DNA from: Candidatus Flexifilum affinis
Lineage (GTDB): Bacteria; Chloroflexota; Anaerolineae; Aggregatilineales; Phototrophicaceae
DNA: 64,000 bases
Assembly (NCBI GenBank): GCA_016713325.1
Contig: JADJPJ010000004.1
Span: 248,001-312,000 of the forward strand
Direction of reading: 5' to 3'
Shown here: in pieces, positions 54,399 through 62,505 of the stretch
Layout: each line of letters begins with the position of its first letter
How positions within the stretch are numbered: the stretch's first letter is position 1
Notes under the pieces: model-generated
Told to the model about the DNA's origin: nothing
The model's input: the letters and a program-made list of their open reading frames with translations, nothing else
The model's database searches: none
Made by a program: the position numbers and the translations under genes

Positions 54399-55187
54399 TT
54401 ACGACTCGTGACAATGCCCTTCGCCGACATGGCCGAGCGAAGGAAGCACGGCGCTGAACATCTGGAAATCGTCGGCTGACAGGCTCGCCTCCAGGTCGCT
54501 GAGCGAGACGTCGACCGCGCCATCGAGCGCCAGTGCCGCCAGCATGTCGAAGCCGGGCGCGCCGGTATTCAGCGAGTCGTCCAGCGGCGTGTCGGCGTCG
54601 CCAAAGATGTGGTCGAAGTGGAAGGTCATCTCGACCTGGCCGGTAGCCTCAGCGGAAACCACCCCCTTGCGCTCGTCACCCAGGAAGGCGCCGCAGGAGA
54701 AGGCGAATTCCTCGTCGATCCGGATCACGAAGGGGATCGTCTGTCCGTCTTTGGCCGCCGTGCCGTCGATCCACAGCGAGTAGCCGGCGCTGGGGCCAGA
54801 TTCTGCCGGGGTCATGACCCATTCCACGGCATTGTAGTAGCCGGCTGGCGCGACTTCGACGACCCCGACCAGCAGGGTGTCGGCGTTTTCATCACCCTCG
54901 GCGAGATCGATCACCATCTCGCCCGGAAGCCCGACCATGTGACTACTGGCCGTCAGTTCGCCGGAAAACGCATCGTAGGGCGGGTTGGTCTGGTGCGCGC
55001 GCACCCGCGTCAGGTTCACGTAGATGGCGTCGAAGGCGATGCTCCAGCCATCTTTCGACACAAACCCCTCGCGGACAAATCCTTCCCCGTTGGCGCGGAA
55101 TTCCAGGCTACCTGTCGCGTCATCCTGGGCGGATGCCGAGAGAACTCCGAGCGCGAGCATGAGAAGCAGCAAGGTGATGAAGCGCAT
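54399..55187 (-). CDS. Exported protein of the Ni/Co locus, unknown function
   Basis: 262 residues with a signal peptide MRFITLLLLMLALGVLSASA and a beta-rich mature part (GSLEFRANGEGFVREGFVSKDGW..., SIAFDAIYVNLTRVRAHQ). The histidines in MTFHFDHIFGDAD and the end SLGHVGEGHCHES look like metal ligands. It is the first gene of the minus-strand metal locus, 73 bp before the CbiL-like gene, so it probably delivers or senses the transported metal outside the cell. The region upstream (55188-55396) contains ACATATGT-like words but no operator that I can assign with confidence. Confidence 0.6.
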   Translation of the reverse strand: MRFITLLLLMLALGVLSASAQDDATGSLEFRANGEGFVREGFVSKDGWSIAFDAIYVNLTRVRAHQTNPPYDAFSGELTASSHMVGLPGEMVIDLAEGDENADTLLVGVVEVAPAGYYNAVEWVMTPAESGPSAGYSLWIDGTAAKDGQTIPFVIRIDEEFAFSCGAFLGDERKGVVSAEATGQVEMTFHFDHIFGDADTPLDDSLNTGAPGFDMLAALALDGAVDVSLSDLEASLSADDFQMFSAVLPSLGHVGEGHCHES

Positions 55188-55396
55188 ATTCAGGTTTCCT
55201 CACATATCGTCATGATTCGAACAATGCACTGCTTCGACAGATTCTGACATATGTAAGATATTACGGCAAGCGCGCTAAAGGTCTTCTCATTTGTTGAACG
55301 GCGGCAACCTGTCGCATAATGGTCATGCCCGTGAGCGAAACGCCGTCCAGACTGTCCGAGCCGCCGGCACCTGCTGGCAGGGGATTGATCACGCAT

Positions 55397-56440
55397 ATGA
55401 AGACCACACTTGTGACCGTCGACGACATCCGCCGTATCGTACAGACTGTCGGCATACACCAACTGATGCGCAGCATGATCGATGCTCTGGAACGGGCCTT
55501 CGTCGCCTATGACGAGCGCATCGACATCATCCCACCCCGCGATGGCTTTTCCTACGACGAGCCCTACCCCGGCCTGATCGAGTGGATGCCCTCGCTCAAG
55601 CGCGGCGGCTCGGCTACCCTCAAGATGGTCGGCTACCACCCGCACAACCCGGTTCAGCACGAACTGCCGACGATCGTGTCGTCCATCGGCGTGTACGACG
55701 TCAGCACCGGCCACCTCAAGGGACTGCTCGATGGCACTTTCCTGACCGCGCTGCGCACGGGCGCGGCCTCGGCGCTGGCCAGCAAAGTCCTGGCGCGGCC
55801 GGATTCGCGAATCGTTGGTCTGGTCGGGGCAGGCGCCCAGGCCGTGACTCAGCTTCACGCCCTGGCGACCCTCTTCGAACTGGAACAGGTCTACGTCTAT
55901 GATATCGACTCGTCGGCAGCAGAAAGTTTCATCCACCGCACGGCTTTTCTGAAACTGCCCGTCTCCGTCGTCCGCACCGGGCAGTTGGAGGGCATGGTGT
56001 CGGGTGTGGACATCTTGGTGACGGCCACCTCGACAGAGGTCGGCGCGCCGCCGGTCATCCCCGATGTCGAGACGCGGCCGTGGCTGCATATCAACGCCAT
56101 CGGCTCCGATTTTCCCGGCAAGACCGAGATGCCGCGTGCCCTGCTGGAGCGCGCTTTCGTCGTGCCCGACTTCCCGGAGCAGGCCCAACTGGAAGGGGAA
56201 TGCCAGCAGCTCCCGCCCGATCGGATCGGGCCGGCGCTGCACCTGCTGATCAAGGACCCGGCCGCCTATGCGGACCGGCGGGACCATCTGACGGTCTTCG
56301 ACTCCACCGGTTGGGCGCTGGAGGATGCCGTCGCCGCTCAGTTGATGCTCGATCTGGTGCGCGAACAGGGGTTGGGACGCGATCTGGCCATCCAGCACAT
56401 GCCGACTGACCCCATGAATCCCTACGATTTTTCGCGCTGA
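55397..56440 (+). CDS. Ornithine cyclodeaminase/mu-crystallin family protein
   Basis: A 347-residue NAD(P)-dependent enzyme. The Rossmann motif GLVGAGAQAVTQLHAL is near residue 140, preceded by FLTALRTGAASALASKVLA and followed by DILVTATSTEVGAPPVI and HINAIGSDFPGKTEMP, all family hallmarks. True ornithine cyclodeaminases turn L-ornithine into L-proline plus ammonia; other members are alanine or opine-type dehydrogenases (as SbnB in siderophore synthesis). It is tail-to-tail with the NRPS gene, 14 bp apart. Because that cluster seems to activate proline, supplying proline is an attractive role, but a separate function is possible. ATG 55397 is used. Confidence 0.85.
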   Translation: MKTTLVTVDDIRRIVQTVGIHQLMRSMIDALERAFVAYDERIDIIPPRDGFSYDEPYPGLIEWMPSLKRGGSATLKMVGYHPHNPVQHELPTIVSSIGVYDVSTGHLKGLLDGTFLTALRTGAASALASKVLARPDSRIVGLVGAGAQAVTQLHALATLFELEQVYVYDIDSSAAESFIHRTAFLKLPVSVVRTGQLEGMVSGVDILVTATSTEVGAPPVIPDVETRPWLHINAIGSDFPGKTEMPRALLERAFVVPDFPEQAQLEGECQQLPPDRIGPALHLLIKDPAAYADRRDHLTVFDSTGWALEDAVAAQLMLDLVREQGLGRDLAIQHMPTDPMNPYDFSR

Positions 56441-56454
56441 CGGCTGCCTGAGTT

Positions 56455-59400
56455 TCATGGTGCGCCGTTCCGCCCGAGCAGCGCCTCGACCTCGGCATCG
56501 CTGAGTCCGGCGATCTCGGCCATTACGATGTCTTCGACAGCCTGTGCGAGCTGCGTGACGGTCGGGTTGGCGAAGAAAGTCTCCAGCGGCAGCTTGATCT
56601 CGTAGGCCGCGTTGATGCGCGCGGCGATGCGCACCGCCGGCAACGAGTGCCCGCCCAGCGCGAAGAAGTTGTCGTGCCGGCCGACCTGTTCCAGCCCCAT
56701 CACCGTCCGCCAGATGTCGGCGATCGTTTCTTCGACCTCGCCTTCGGGCGGTTCGAAGCCGGCGGCAGTCGAAGGTACCCCCTGCATATCGCGCAGCGCC
56801 GCCCGGTCGACCTTGCCGCTGGGGGCCAGGGGCATGGCCTCAAGCTGCACGAAGAACGACGGGATCATCACTTCCGGCAGGCGTTCGGCCAGGAAAGCAT
56901 GCAGGTCTTCGCTGCTCAGCGGCTGCTCGGCGACAAAGTAGGCCGCCAACCGCGCCGCCGAGGACGTGTCGGCTGTATCTGGCGCGACCGGCTCGTCGAA
57001 GCCGATCTCGTCCAGGATGCGACGCACGCGGGCCGGATCGATGTCGTCTTCCAGTTCGTCGATGGCTTCCTCGCGCGTCTTGTGCCCCATGCGCACATCC
57101 CAACTGTAGGGAAGCGCGTAGTTGTGAAAGCCGCGCCGCTGCTGGTGGACGAAGATGCCCACCTCGTTGATCAGGCAGTTGGTCGACCGGCCGGTATCCG
57201 CCGGGCGCTGCCACAGGCCGCTCGATTCCAGGAAGGCGTAGACCTCGCGCAGGTCGACATCGCAGTAGCGGTAGAAATCGACAAACGTGATGTCTTCGAA
57301 GCCGCTGCCGGCCCGGAACAGGTCGACCTGGAGCGAGCGTGAGATGGCATCGTCACGCTGGTGGTAGGCACGGCGCATCTGCTCGATTTCGGCGTCGATA
57401 TCGGCGACGCTGAAACTCGGCTGTATGAAGAGCTCCTCCGTCAGGCGCGTTTCGAAGAACTGCCCGCGTGACAGGCCGGTGACGATGGTCGAGATGCCTT
57501 TCTCACGCGCCAGCCCCGCCGCCAGGGTGTAGATCGTCTTGAAGCAGCCGTTGCAGACATTGGCGAACTGCTTCAGGCTGTCCACGAAGATGGCGTTCAT
57601 GTGCGGCGTGGCCCCGTAGACGTGCTCGACGCCGAGGGCCTCGCAGGCGCGCCGGATATTGTCCTTGGCCGTGTCGGAGATGTAGCCGTTGTCCAGCGTG
57701 AAGGCCAGCGGTCGAAGGCCCAGCCTGACCAACTGGTAGAGCATGTAGGTGCTGTCCTTGCCGCCGCTCAGCAGCGCGACCACGTCGTACGTCCCGGTCG
57801 ACCGCGCCCGGATCTGCGCGGCCAGCGCCTCCAGCTCGTCGAACGGCTTGAAGTACTGCGCGGCCCGGTCCTCGTAGCCGTCGTAGGCCGCGCAGGTGCT
57901 GCACAGCCCTGACGCGTCGAAGCGCACGCCGGGGAAGTTGGACGGCAGGCCGCAGCGACGGCAGCGCATCACCGATTCCTGCTCCCGCTGCCGGGGCGAT
58001 GTCTGGGGCTGACGTACCTCGACCACAGCCTCGCGAATGGCCGGGTGGCTGAGCAGGGTCGCCTCGACTTCGCCCAGCTCGATGCGCGCCCCGCCGATCT
58101 TCACCTGCTGGTCGGCGCGTCCCAGGAATTCCAGCCGGCTGTCGTCCGTCCAGCGGGCCAGATCGCCAGTGCGGTACCTGCGCGCGCCGGGCACAAACGG
58201 ATCGTCGACGAAGCGTTCGGCGGTCAGCTCCGGTCGGTTGAAGTACCCGCGCGCCACGTTAGCTCCGGCCAGTGCCATTTCGCCGATCACGCCGGGCGCC
58301 GCCGGCATGCCGAAGCGGTCCAGCACGTATACCCGCATGTTGTCCGACGGCGTGCCGATCGGAACTGAGGCCGCTCGGTCGCGCTCCGGATCGAAGGTGT
58401 GGATCATGCAGGCGACCGTCGCCTCGGTCGGGCCGTATTCATTGTGCTGCGCCAGCCGCCCCCCGGTTTTCTCGTCAAACGCCCGCGCCAGCTCCGTCTT
58501 AAAGTCTTCGCCGCCGACGATCAACTGGCTGATGCGCGTATTGGACAGGTCCATGTCGCGCACCAGCGCCATGTGTGAGGGTGTCAGCTTGACGACGTCG
58601 ACCTGATTCTCGGCGAAGATGTCGCGCACGACCGTGCCGCGTTTGCCGGCGTCGGGATAGATGCGGATGGTCCCGCTGCTGATCAGCGGTACGAAGATCG
58701 AGGTCACGGTCAGATCGAAAGCCATCGACGAGAAGAAGGCGAAGGTGGTGGGTTGCCCGCCCGTGTAGAAGCGCTGCGCCCAGTTCAGATAGTTGGCGAG
58801 GCCGCCGTGCTCGACCATGACGCCTTTGGGCGTCCCGGTGCTGCCGGAGGTGTAGATGACGTAGGCGAGATCGCCGGGTCCGGCTGCGGCCGGCGGATTG
58901 GTTCTCGGCGCCAGCGTCCGACTCACGGCGACAGGCGGCAGATCGGCTTCCAGGACGACGGCGGCCGCGTCGCGGAAGCGATCGGCAAGGTGCGGCTGCG
59001 TGACCACGACAGGCGTCCGGCCCAGGTCGTTCAGGATGACGCGGGCGCGTTCCGGTGGGTGCAGCGGGTCGAGCGGGACGTAGGCTGCGCCGGTCTTGAG
59101 GATGGCCATCAGCGCGACCACCAGTTCCAGGCTGTGATCCATGCACAGCGGGATCAGTGTACCGACCCCTGCGCCGGCCGCGCGCAGATCGACCGCCAGC
59201 GCATTGGCCGCGCCGTTCACCGCCGCGAAGGTCAGCGTCTGCTCGCCAAGCGAGGCGGCGATGTGGTCGGGCGTGTGTGCCGCCTGCGCCTCGAACCGCT
59301 GGACCACCGTCTTCGCTTCAGGATCGGGGTGGGCGGTCGCGTTGAAATCCTCGATCAGCCGCGCCTGCTCGTCCGCGGTCAGCAAGTCGATCCGGCCAAT

Positions 59401-60669
59401 CTCGATCTCCGGGTCGGCCAGGCAGGCGTCGAACACGGCCAGGAAGTGCCGGATGGCGCGCGCGCGGTCGGTGTCGGAAAAGGCATGCAGGTTGAAGTCG
59501 AAATCCAGCTCGAACGCGCCGCGACGGGGGATGTCATGGACTTGCAGGCGCAGGATGTGGCCGCTGTCGTTGTGCCCGGCGTGCAGCCAGGCGGCGCGCG
59601 CCGGCATCCCGGCGAACGGCCCGAAGCGGACGGTGATGAAGTTTAGCACGGCGCCGGCGGTGCGGTTGAGCGCGGCGCTGCCCACGCCCGGCGCCAGATT
59701 CTGGATGGCGCGGATGTTCCCGGCCGCCGCCTGCCTGAACAGCGAAGCGAAGGTCTCACCCGGATTCAACGCCAGGTCGATTGCCAGCACTTCGATGAAC
59801 AGGCCGGGCATGGCGCGATATTCTGGCGTGGTCCGGTTGGCATAGGGCACGCCGAGGCGCACCCGGTCGGCTTCGCCCAGGCGCAGCAGGAACGCGCCGA
59901 AGAGGGCATTGAAGAGGTTGGCGTAGGTCAGATCCTCGCTCAGCCCGCGGAACCCCGGCCGTGACGCCAGCGCCCGCAGACGCTCCATGCGCGCCTCGTC
60001 CAGCACGACGATCTGCCGGGTCGCCGCGGTGGTGCCGCCGGTATCGCGCCCGCGGTACAGGCGCAGCGGCGGCGGCGGATCTTCAGCCCGAGTCTGCCAG
60101 AAGGCGTCGGCGTCGCGGATGGTCGCTCGCTCATCCGCTTCGTGCGCGACGTAGCGCTCGAACGGCGGCACGTCGATAGACGAAACCGGCTCGCCGGCGG
60201 CCAGCCGCGTGTAGACATCGCTCATCAACTGGTAGATCAACTGCGCCGAGGTGACATCCATCAGGATGTGGTGCTGGTTGAGGAACCACGCCCAGCGCGT
60301 CGGGCCGAGCCTGAGCAGGGCGCTGTCGTACAGGCCGGCATCGAGGCGGAACTGTCGCGCCATCCGGCGGTCGATCCAGGCCTCAAGCGCGGCATCCGGG
60401 TCGGGCGACGTCGACAGATCGACCGTCTCCAGGTCGGCCGGTTGCACGTCGAGCACGACCTGAACCGCTTCGCCGTCGATCTCGCGGATTACCGTCCGCA
60501 GCAAGTCCGACGAGGCCACGAGAATATCGAAGCCACGGCGGAAAAGTCTTTCATCCAGCAGACCCTCGACGACAAAGACGAAGGGCATGTTGTAAAGCGG
60601 GGCATCGGGCGTGAGCCGCTGGCCCAGCCACATCAGTTCCTGCTCGCGCGTCAGGTTGTGCTGCGGCAT
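56455..60669 (-). CDS. Nonribosomal peptide synthetase C-A-PCP with a PP-loop ATPase inserted in the A domain
   Basis: 1404 residues. The condensation domain (about 1-440) has HHILMDV, with the catalytic histidine present but the usual last Gly changed to Val. The A-domain core follows: YVIYTSGSTGTPKGVM (A3), NEYGPTEATV (A5), YRTGDLARW (A7) and QVKIGGARIELGEVEATLL (A8). From about residue 901, MRCRRCG and CSTC form a zinc ribbon, then ALLSGGKDSTYML (968-973 PP-loop) and NVCNGCFK: a complete ATP-pyrophosphatase of the WbpG/PseA amidotransferase or sulfur-transfer type. The A domain resumes near 1238 with LPEVMIP (A9) and LAPSGKVDR (A10), and a PCP has Ser1342 in FFALGGHSL. Pocket residues read by hand: D-L-T-K-I-G-E-V-A-K, near the asparagine code. 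No thioesterase is present. Confidence 0.92.
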   Translation of the reverse strand: MPQHNLTREQELMWLGQRLTPDAPLYNMPFVFVVEGLLDERLFRRGFDILVASSDLLRTVIREIDGEAVQVVLDVQPADLETVDLSTSPDPDAALEAWIDRRMARQFRLDAGLYDSALLRLGPTRWAWFLNQHHILMDVTSAQLIYQLMSDVYTRLAAGEPVSSIDVPPFERYVAHEADERATIRDADAFWQTRAEDPPPPLRLYRGRDTGGTTAATRQIVVLDEARMERLRALASRPGFRGLSEDLTYANLFNALFGAFLLRLGEADRVRLGVPYANRTTPEYRAMPGLFIEVLAIDLALNPGETFASLFRQAAAGNIRAIQNLAPGVGSAALNRTAGAVLNFITVRFGPFAGMPARAAWLHAGHNDSGHILRLQVHDIPRRGAFELDFDFNLHAFSDTDRARAIRHFLAVFDACLADPEIEIGRIDLLTADEQARLIEDFNATAHPDPEAKTVVQRFEAQAAHTPDHIAASLGEQTLTFAAVNGAANALAVDLRAAGAGVGTLIPLCMDHSLELVVALMAILKTGAAYVPLDPLHPPERARVILNDLGRTPVVVTQPHLADRFRDAAAVVLEADLPPVAVSRTLAPRTNPPAAAGPGDLAYVIYTSGSTGTPKGVMVEHGGLANYLNWAQRFYTGGQPTTFAFFSSMAFDLTVTSIFVPLISSGTIRIYPDAGKRGTVVRDIFAENQVDVVKLTPSHMALVRDMDLSNTRISQLIVGGEDFKTELARAFDEKTGGRLAQHNEYGPTEATVACMIHTFDPERDRAASVPIGTPSDNMRVYVLDRFGMPAAPGVIGEMALAGANVARGYFNRPELTAERFVDDPFVPGARRYRTGDLARWTDDSRLEFLGRADQQVKIGGARIELGEVEATLLSHPAIREAVVEVRQPQTSPRQREQESVMRCRRCGLPSNFPGVRFDASGLCSTCAAYDGYEDRAAQYFKPFDELEALAAQIRARSTGTYDVVALLSGGKDSTYMLYQLVRLGLRPLAFTLDNGYISDTAKDNIRRACEALGVEHVYGATPHMNAIFVDSLKQFANVCNGCFKTIYTLAAGLAREKGISTIVTGLSRGQFFETRLTEELFIQPSFSVADIDAEIEQMRRAYHQRDDAISRSLQVDLFRAGSGFEDITFVDFYRYCDVDLREVYAFLESSGLWQRPADTGRSTNCLINEVGIFVHQQRRGFHNYALPYSWDVRMGHKTREEAIDELEDDIDPARVRRILDEIGFDEPVAPDTADTSSAARLAAYFVAEQPLSSEDLHAFLAERLPEVMIPSFFVQLEAMPLAPSGKVDRAALRDMQGVPSTAAGFEPPEGEVEETIADIWRTVMGLEQVGRHDNFFALGGHSLPAVRIAARINAAYEIKLPLETFFANPTVTQLAQAVEDIVMAEIAGLSDAEVEALLGRNGAP

Positions 60670-60905
60670 TACTGACTCTCTAAATAATGGACAATCGCAT
60701 TGATCGTCGAGAAATTCTCAAAAACGACATCTTCAGGCGGTACGTCCACCCCGAACCGCTCCTGGATGAAGGCCAGCAGGCGGATCACGTTCAGCGAATC
60801 CAGCAGGCCGCTCAGCAGCAGGTCGTCGTCATAGCCGATGGCCTTGTTCATGCCGAAGACCAACCGGTTCTGGATGAATTCGCGCATCGCTTCGTGTCTG
60901 TCCAT
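60669..60905 (-). CDS. Stand-alone acyl/peptidyl carrier protein
   Basis: A 78-residue carrier protein; the phosphopantetheine serine is Ser37 in LLSGLLDSLNVIRLLAF. Its stop overlaps the NRPS start by one base (TAATG), and the adenylation gene ends 16 bp upstream, so all are cotranslated. A discrete carrier between an adenylating enzyme and a dehydrogenase matches the proline-loading carriers of pyrrole pathways (PltL, PigG, RedO) and AnaD of anatoxin synthesis. Conversion to the holo form would need a PPTase such as that at 14.8 kb. Confidence 0.9.
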   Translation of the reverse strand: MDRHEAMREFIQNRLVFGMNKAIGYDDDLLLSGLLDSLNVIRLLAFIQERFGVDVPPEDVVFENFSTINAIVHYLESQ

Positions 60906-60921
60906 AGAGTTCTATCCTGTC

Positions 60922-62502
60922 TCATTCAGCATGCAGCGCCGCGACATGCAGGGCTTTGCGATCAATCTTGCCCGTGCCGGTCCGCGGCATTGCTTCCAGA
61001 AAGTAGATGGCCGCCGGCACCGCGTAGACCGGCAGACGGTCGCGGAGATAAGCGATCAGGGTCTCAGCGCTTACCTGGGCGTTCGGCTTGAGCATGACCG
61101 CGCCGGCCAGCACATCGCCTTCCTCGCGCCGGATGACGAAGGCCGCGCCATGCTCGATGGCCTCGTGCGAAGAAAGGGCGGTATCAACCTCGGCCAGTTC
61201 GACCCGGAAGCCGCGGATCTTCACCTGATGGTCCTTGCGCCCCAGGAATTCCAGCAGCCCGTCGGCGTTCTCGCGCACCAGGTCGCCGGTGCGGTAGTAC
61301 ACCGCTTCAAAGTCCGGGAAAACCTCGCGGCGGTAGAAGGCCCTGGCGTTCAGATCCGGCCGGCGCCAGTAGCCGCGCATCATGGTCGGGGTGCGCACCA
61401 CCAGTTCGCCCACCGCTCCTGGCGGGACCGGCTGGTCCTCGGTGTCGACGATCAGGCTGTCGGCATTGTCCCAGATCACGCCGAGCGGGATGTTGTCCCA
61501 GTCCGCCGGCCACGCAGTCGGCGGCGGCAGGTGGTAGTAGGTGCACTGGTTGACCTCGGCTGGGCCGTACACGTTGCTGAAGCGGGCCTGGGGAAGCCGA
61601 TCCATCAGGGCGCGCAGATGCCCCAGCGGGAAGGGTTCGCCGCCGTACAGCACCCAGCGGATCGCGCTGAGATCGCGTTCTTCCAGCACGCCGCGGGTGA
61701 TGAGCTGAATCAGCGCGAACGGCACAGAGTACCAGATGGTCAGCCGGTCGGCTTCGATCAGTTTGGCCAGGTTGACCGGGAAGAGGGTGTAGGCTTCGGG
61801 GATGATGGTCGTCGTCGCGCCGCACAGCACAGCCGTCAGATAGTCGAAGGTGGACATGTCGAAGTGCAGAGGTGAGTGATTGCTCAGCCGGTCGTCGTGG
61901 TTCACGTCGTAGGTCGCCGCCGACATGCGGGCGTAGCTCAGGCCGCTGCTGTGCGTGTGCATGATGCCCTTCGGCTTGCCCGTCGAGCCGGAGGTGTACA
62001 TGATGTAAGCCAGGTCCTGTTCCATCAGCCGGACCGGCGAGAGCAGCCCTGGCGGCTGCGCCTCGACCTCCTGCCAGGAGACGGACCGCACGCTGCTCGC
62101 CGTCGTCGCTTGAGTACCGACGACGAAGCGCAGAATGGGCGTCAGGCCGGCCGCCTCGTCCAGCACCTGTGCCCGGCTGTCCTGGGCGATGATGCCGGTG
62201 AGCTGGCAGTCCTCGATAATGCTGACCAGCCGCGTGACCGGCGACTTCGGATCGAGCGGGATGTAGGCGCCGCCGGCCATCATGATCCCGTATATGGAGA
62301 TGGCCGTCTCCAGGCTCTTGTCCAGGAACACGCCAACCCGGTCGTGCTTGCCGATGCCCTGCTCCTGCAGCGTCCGCGCCAACTGGGCCGCCCGGCGCGC
62401 CAGATCGGCGTAGGTCAGTGCCTGGTTCTGGAAGCGAAACGCGGGATGATCGGGGTAGCGCAGAGCCGATTCTTCGAGCGCCTGGTGCAGCAGATAGATC
62501 AT
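60922..62502 (-). CDS. Stand-alone amino-acid adenylation enzyme, probably prolyl-AMP ligase
   Basis: A 526-residue adenylation domain without carrier: YIMYTSGSTGKPKGIMHTHS (A3), NVYGPAEVNQCTYY (A5), YYRTGDLVRE (A7), QVKIRGFRVELAEVDTAL (A8) and RTGTGKIDRKAL (A10) with the catalytic lysine. Pocket residues aligned by hand to GrsA are D-M-F-Y-L-G-V-Q-C-K. This shares D, Y, L, C and K with the proline code D-L-L-Y-L-A-L-V-C-K of the pyrrole pathway enzymes, and other positions are mostly hydrophobic. Together with the carrier and dehydrogenase genes it suggests loading of L-proline. It starts 3 bp after the dehydrogenase stop. The reading of the code is manual and needs alignment. Confidence 0.82.
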   Translation of the reverse strand: MIYLLHQALEESALRYPDHPAFRFQNQALTYADLARRAAQLARTLQEQGIGKHDRVGVFLDKSLETAISIYGIMMAGGAYIPLDPKSPVTRLVSIIEDCQLTGIIAQDSRAQVLDEAAGLTPILRFVVGTQATTASSVRSVSWQEVEAQPPGLLSPVRLMEQDLAYIMYTSGSTGKPKGIMHTHSSGLSYARMSAATYDVNHDDRLSNHSPLHFDMSTFDYLTAVLCGATTTIIPEAYTLFPVNLAKLIEADRLTIWYSVPFALIQLITRGVLEERDLSAIRWVLYGGEPFPLGHLRALMDRLPQARFSNVYGPAEVNQCTYYHLPPPTAWPADWDNIPLGVIWDNADSLIVDTEDQPVPPGAVGELVVRTPTMMRGYWRRPDLNARAFYRREVFPDFEAVYYRTGDLVRENADGLLEFLGRKDHQVKIRGFRVELAEVDTALSSHEAIEHGAAFVIRREEGDVLAGAVMLKPNAQVSAETLIAYLRDRLPVYAVPAAIYFLEAMPRTGTGKIDRKALHVAALHAE

Positions 62503-62505
62503 GGT

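Noticed and set aside
55188..55396. Cobalamin riboswitch before the Ni/Co locus
   Set aside because: No B12-box-like GCCACTG or the expected series of stems was found on the minus strand; ACATATGT words alone are not enough to call a metal operator.
56990..57969. PP-loop protein as a separate gene or an assembly chimera inside the NRPS gene
   Set aside because: A methionine starts the insert, but the frame is continuous with A8 before and A9/A10 after, and no stop or ribosome-binding site separates them. Kept as an in-frame insert, with read checks proposed.
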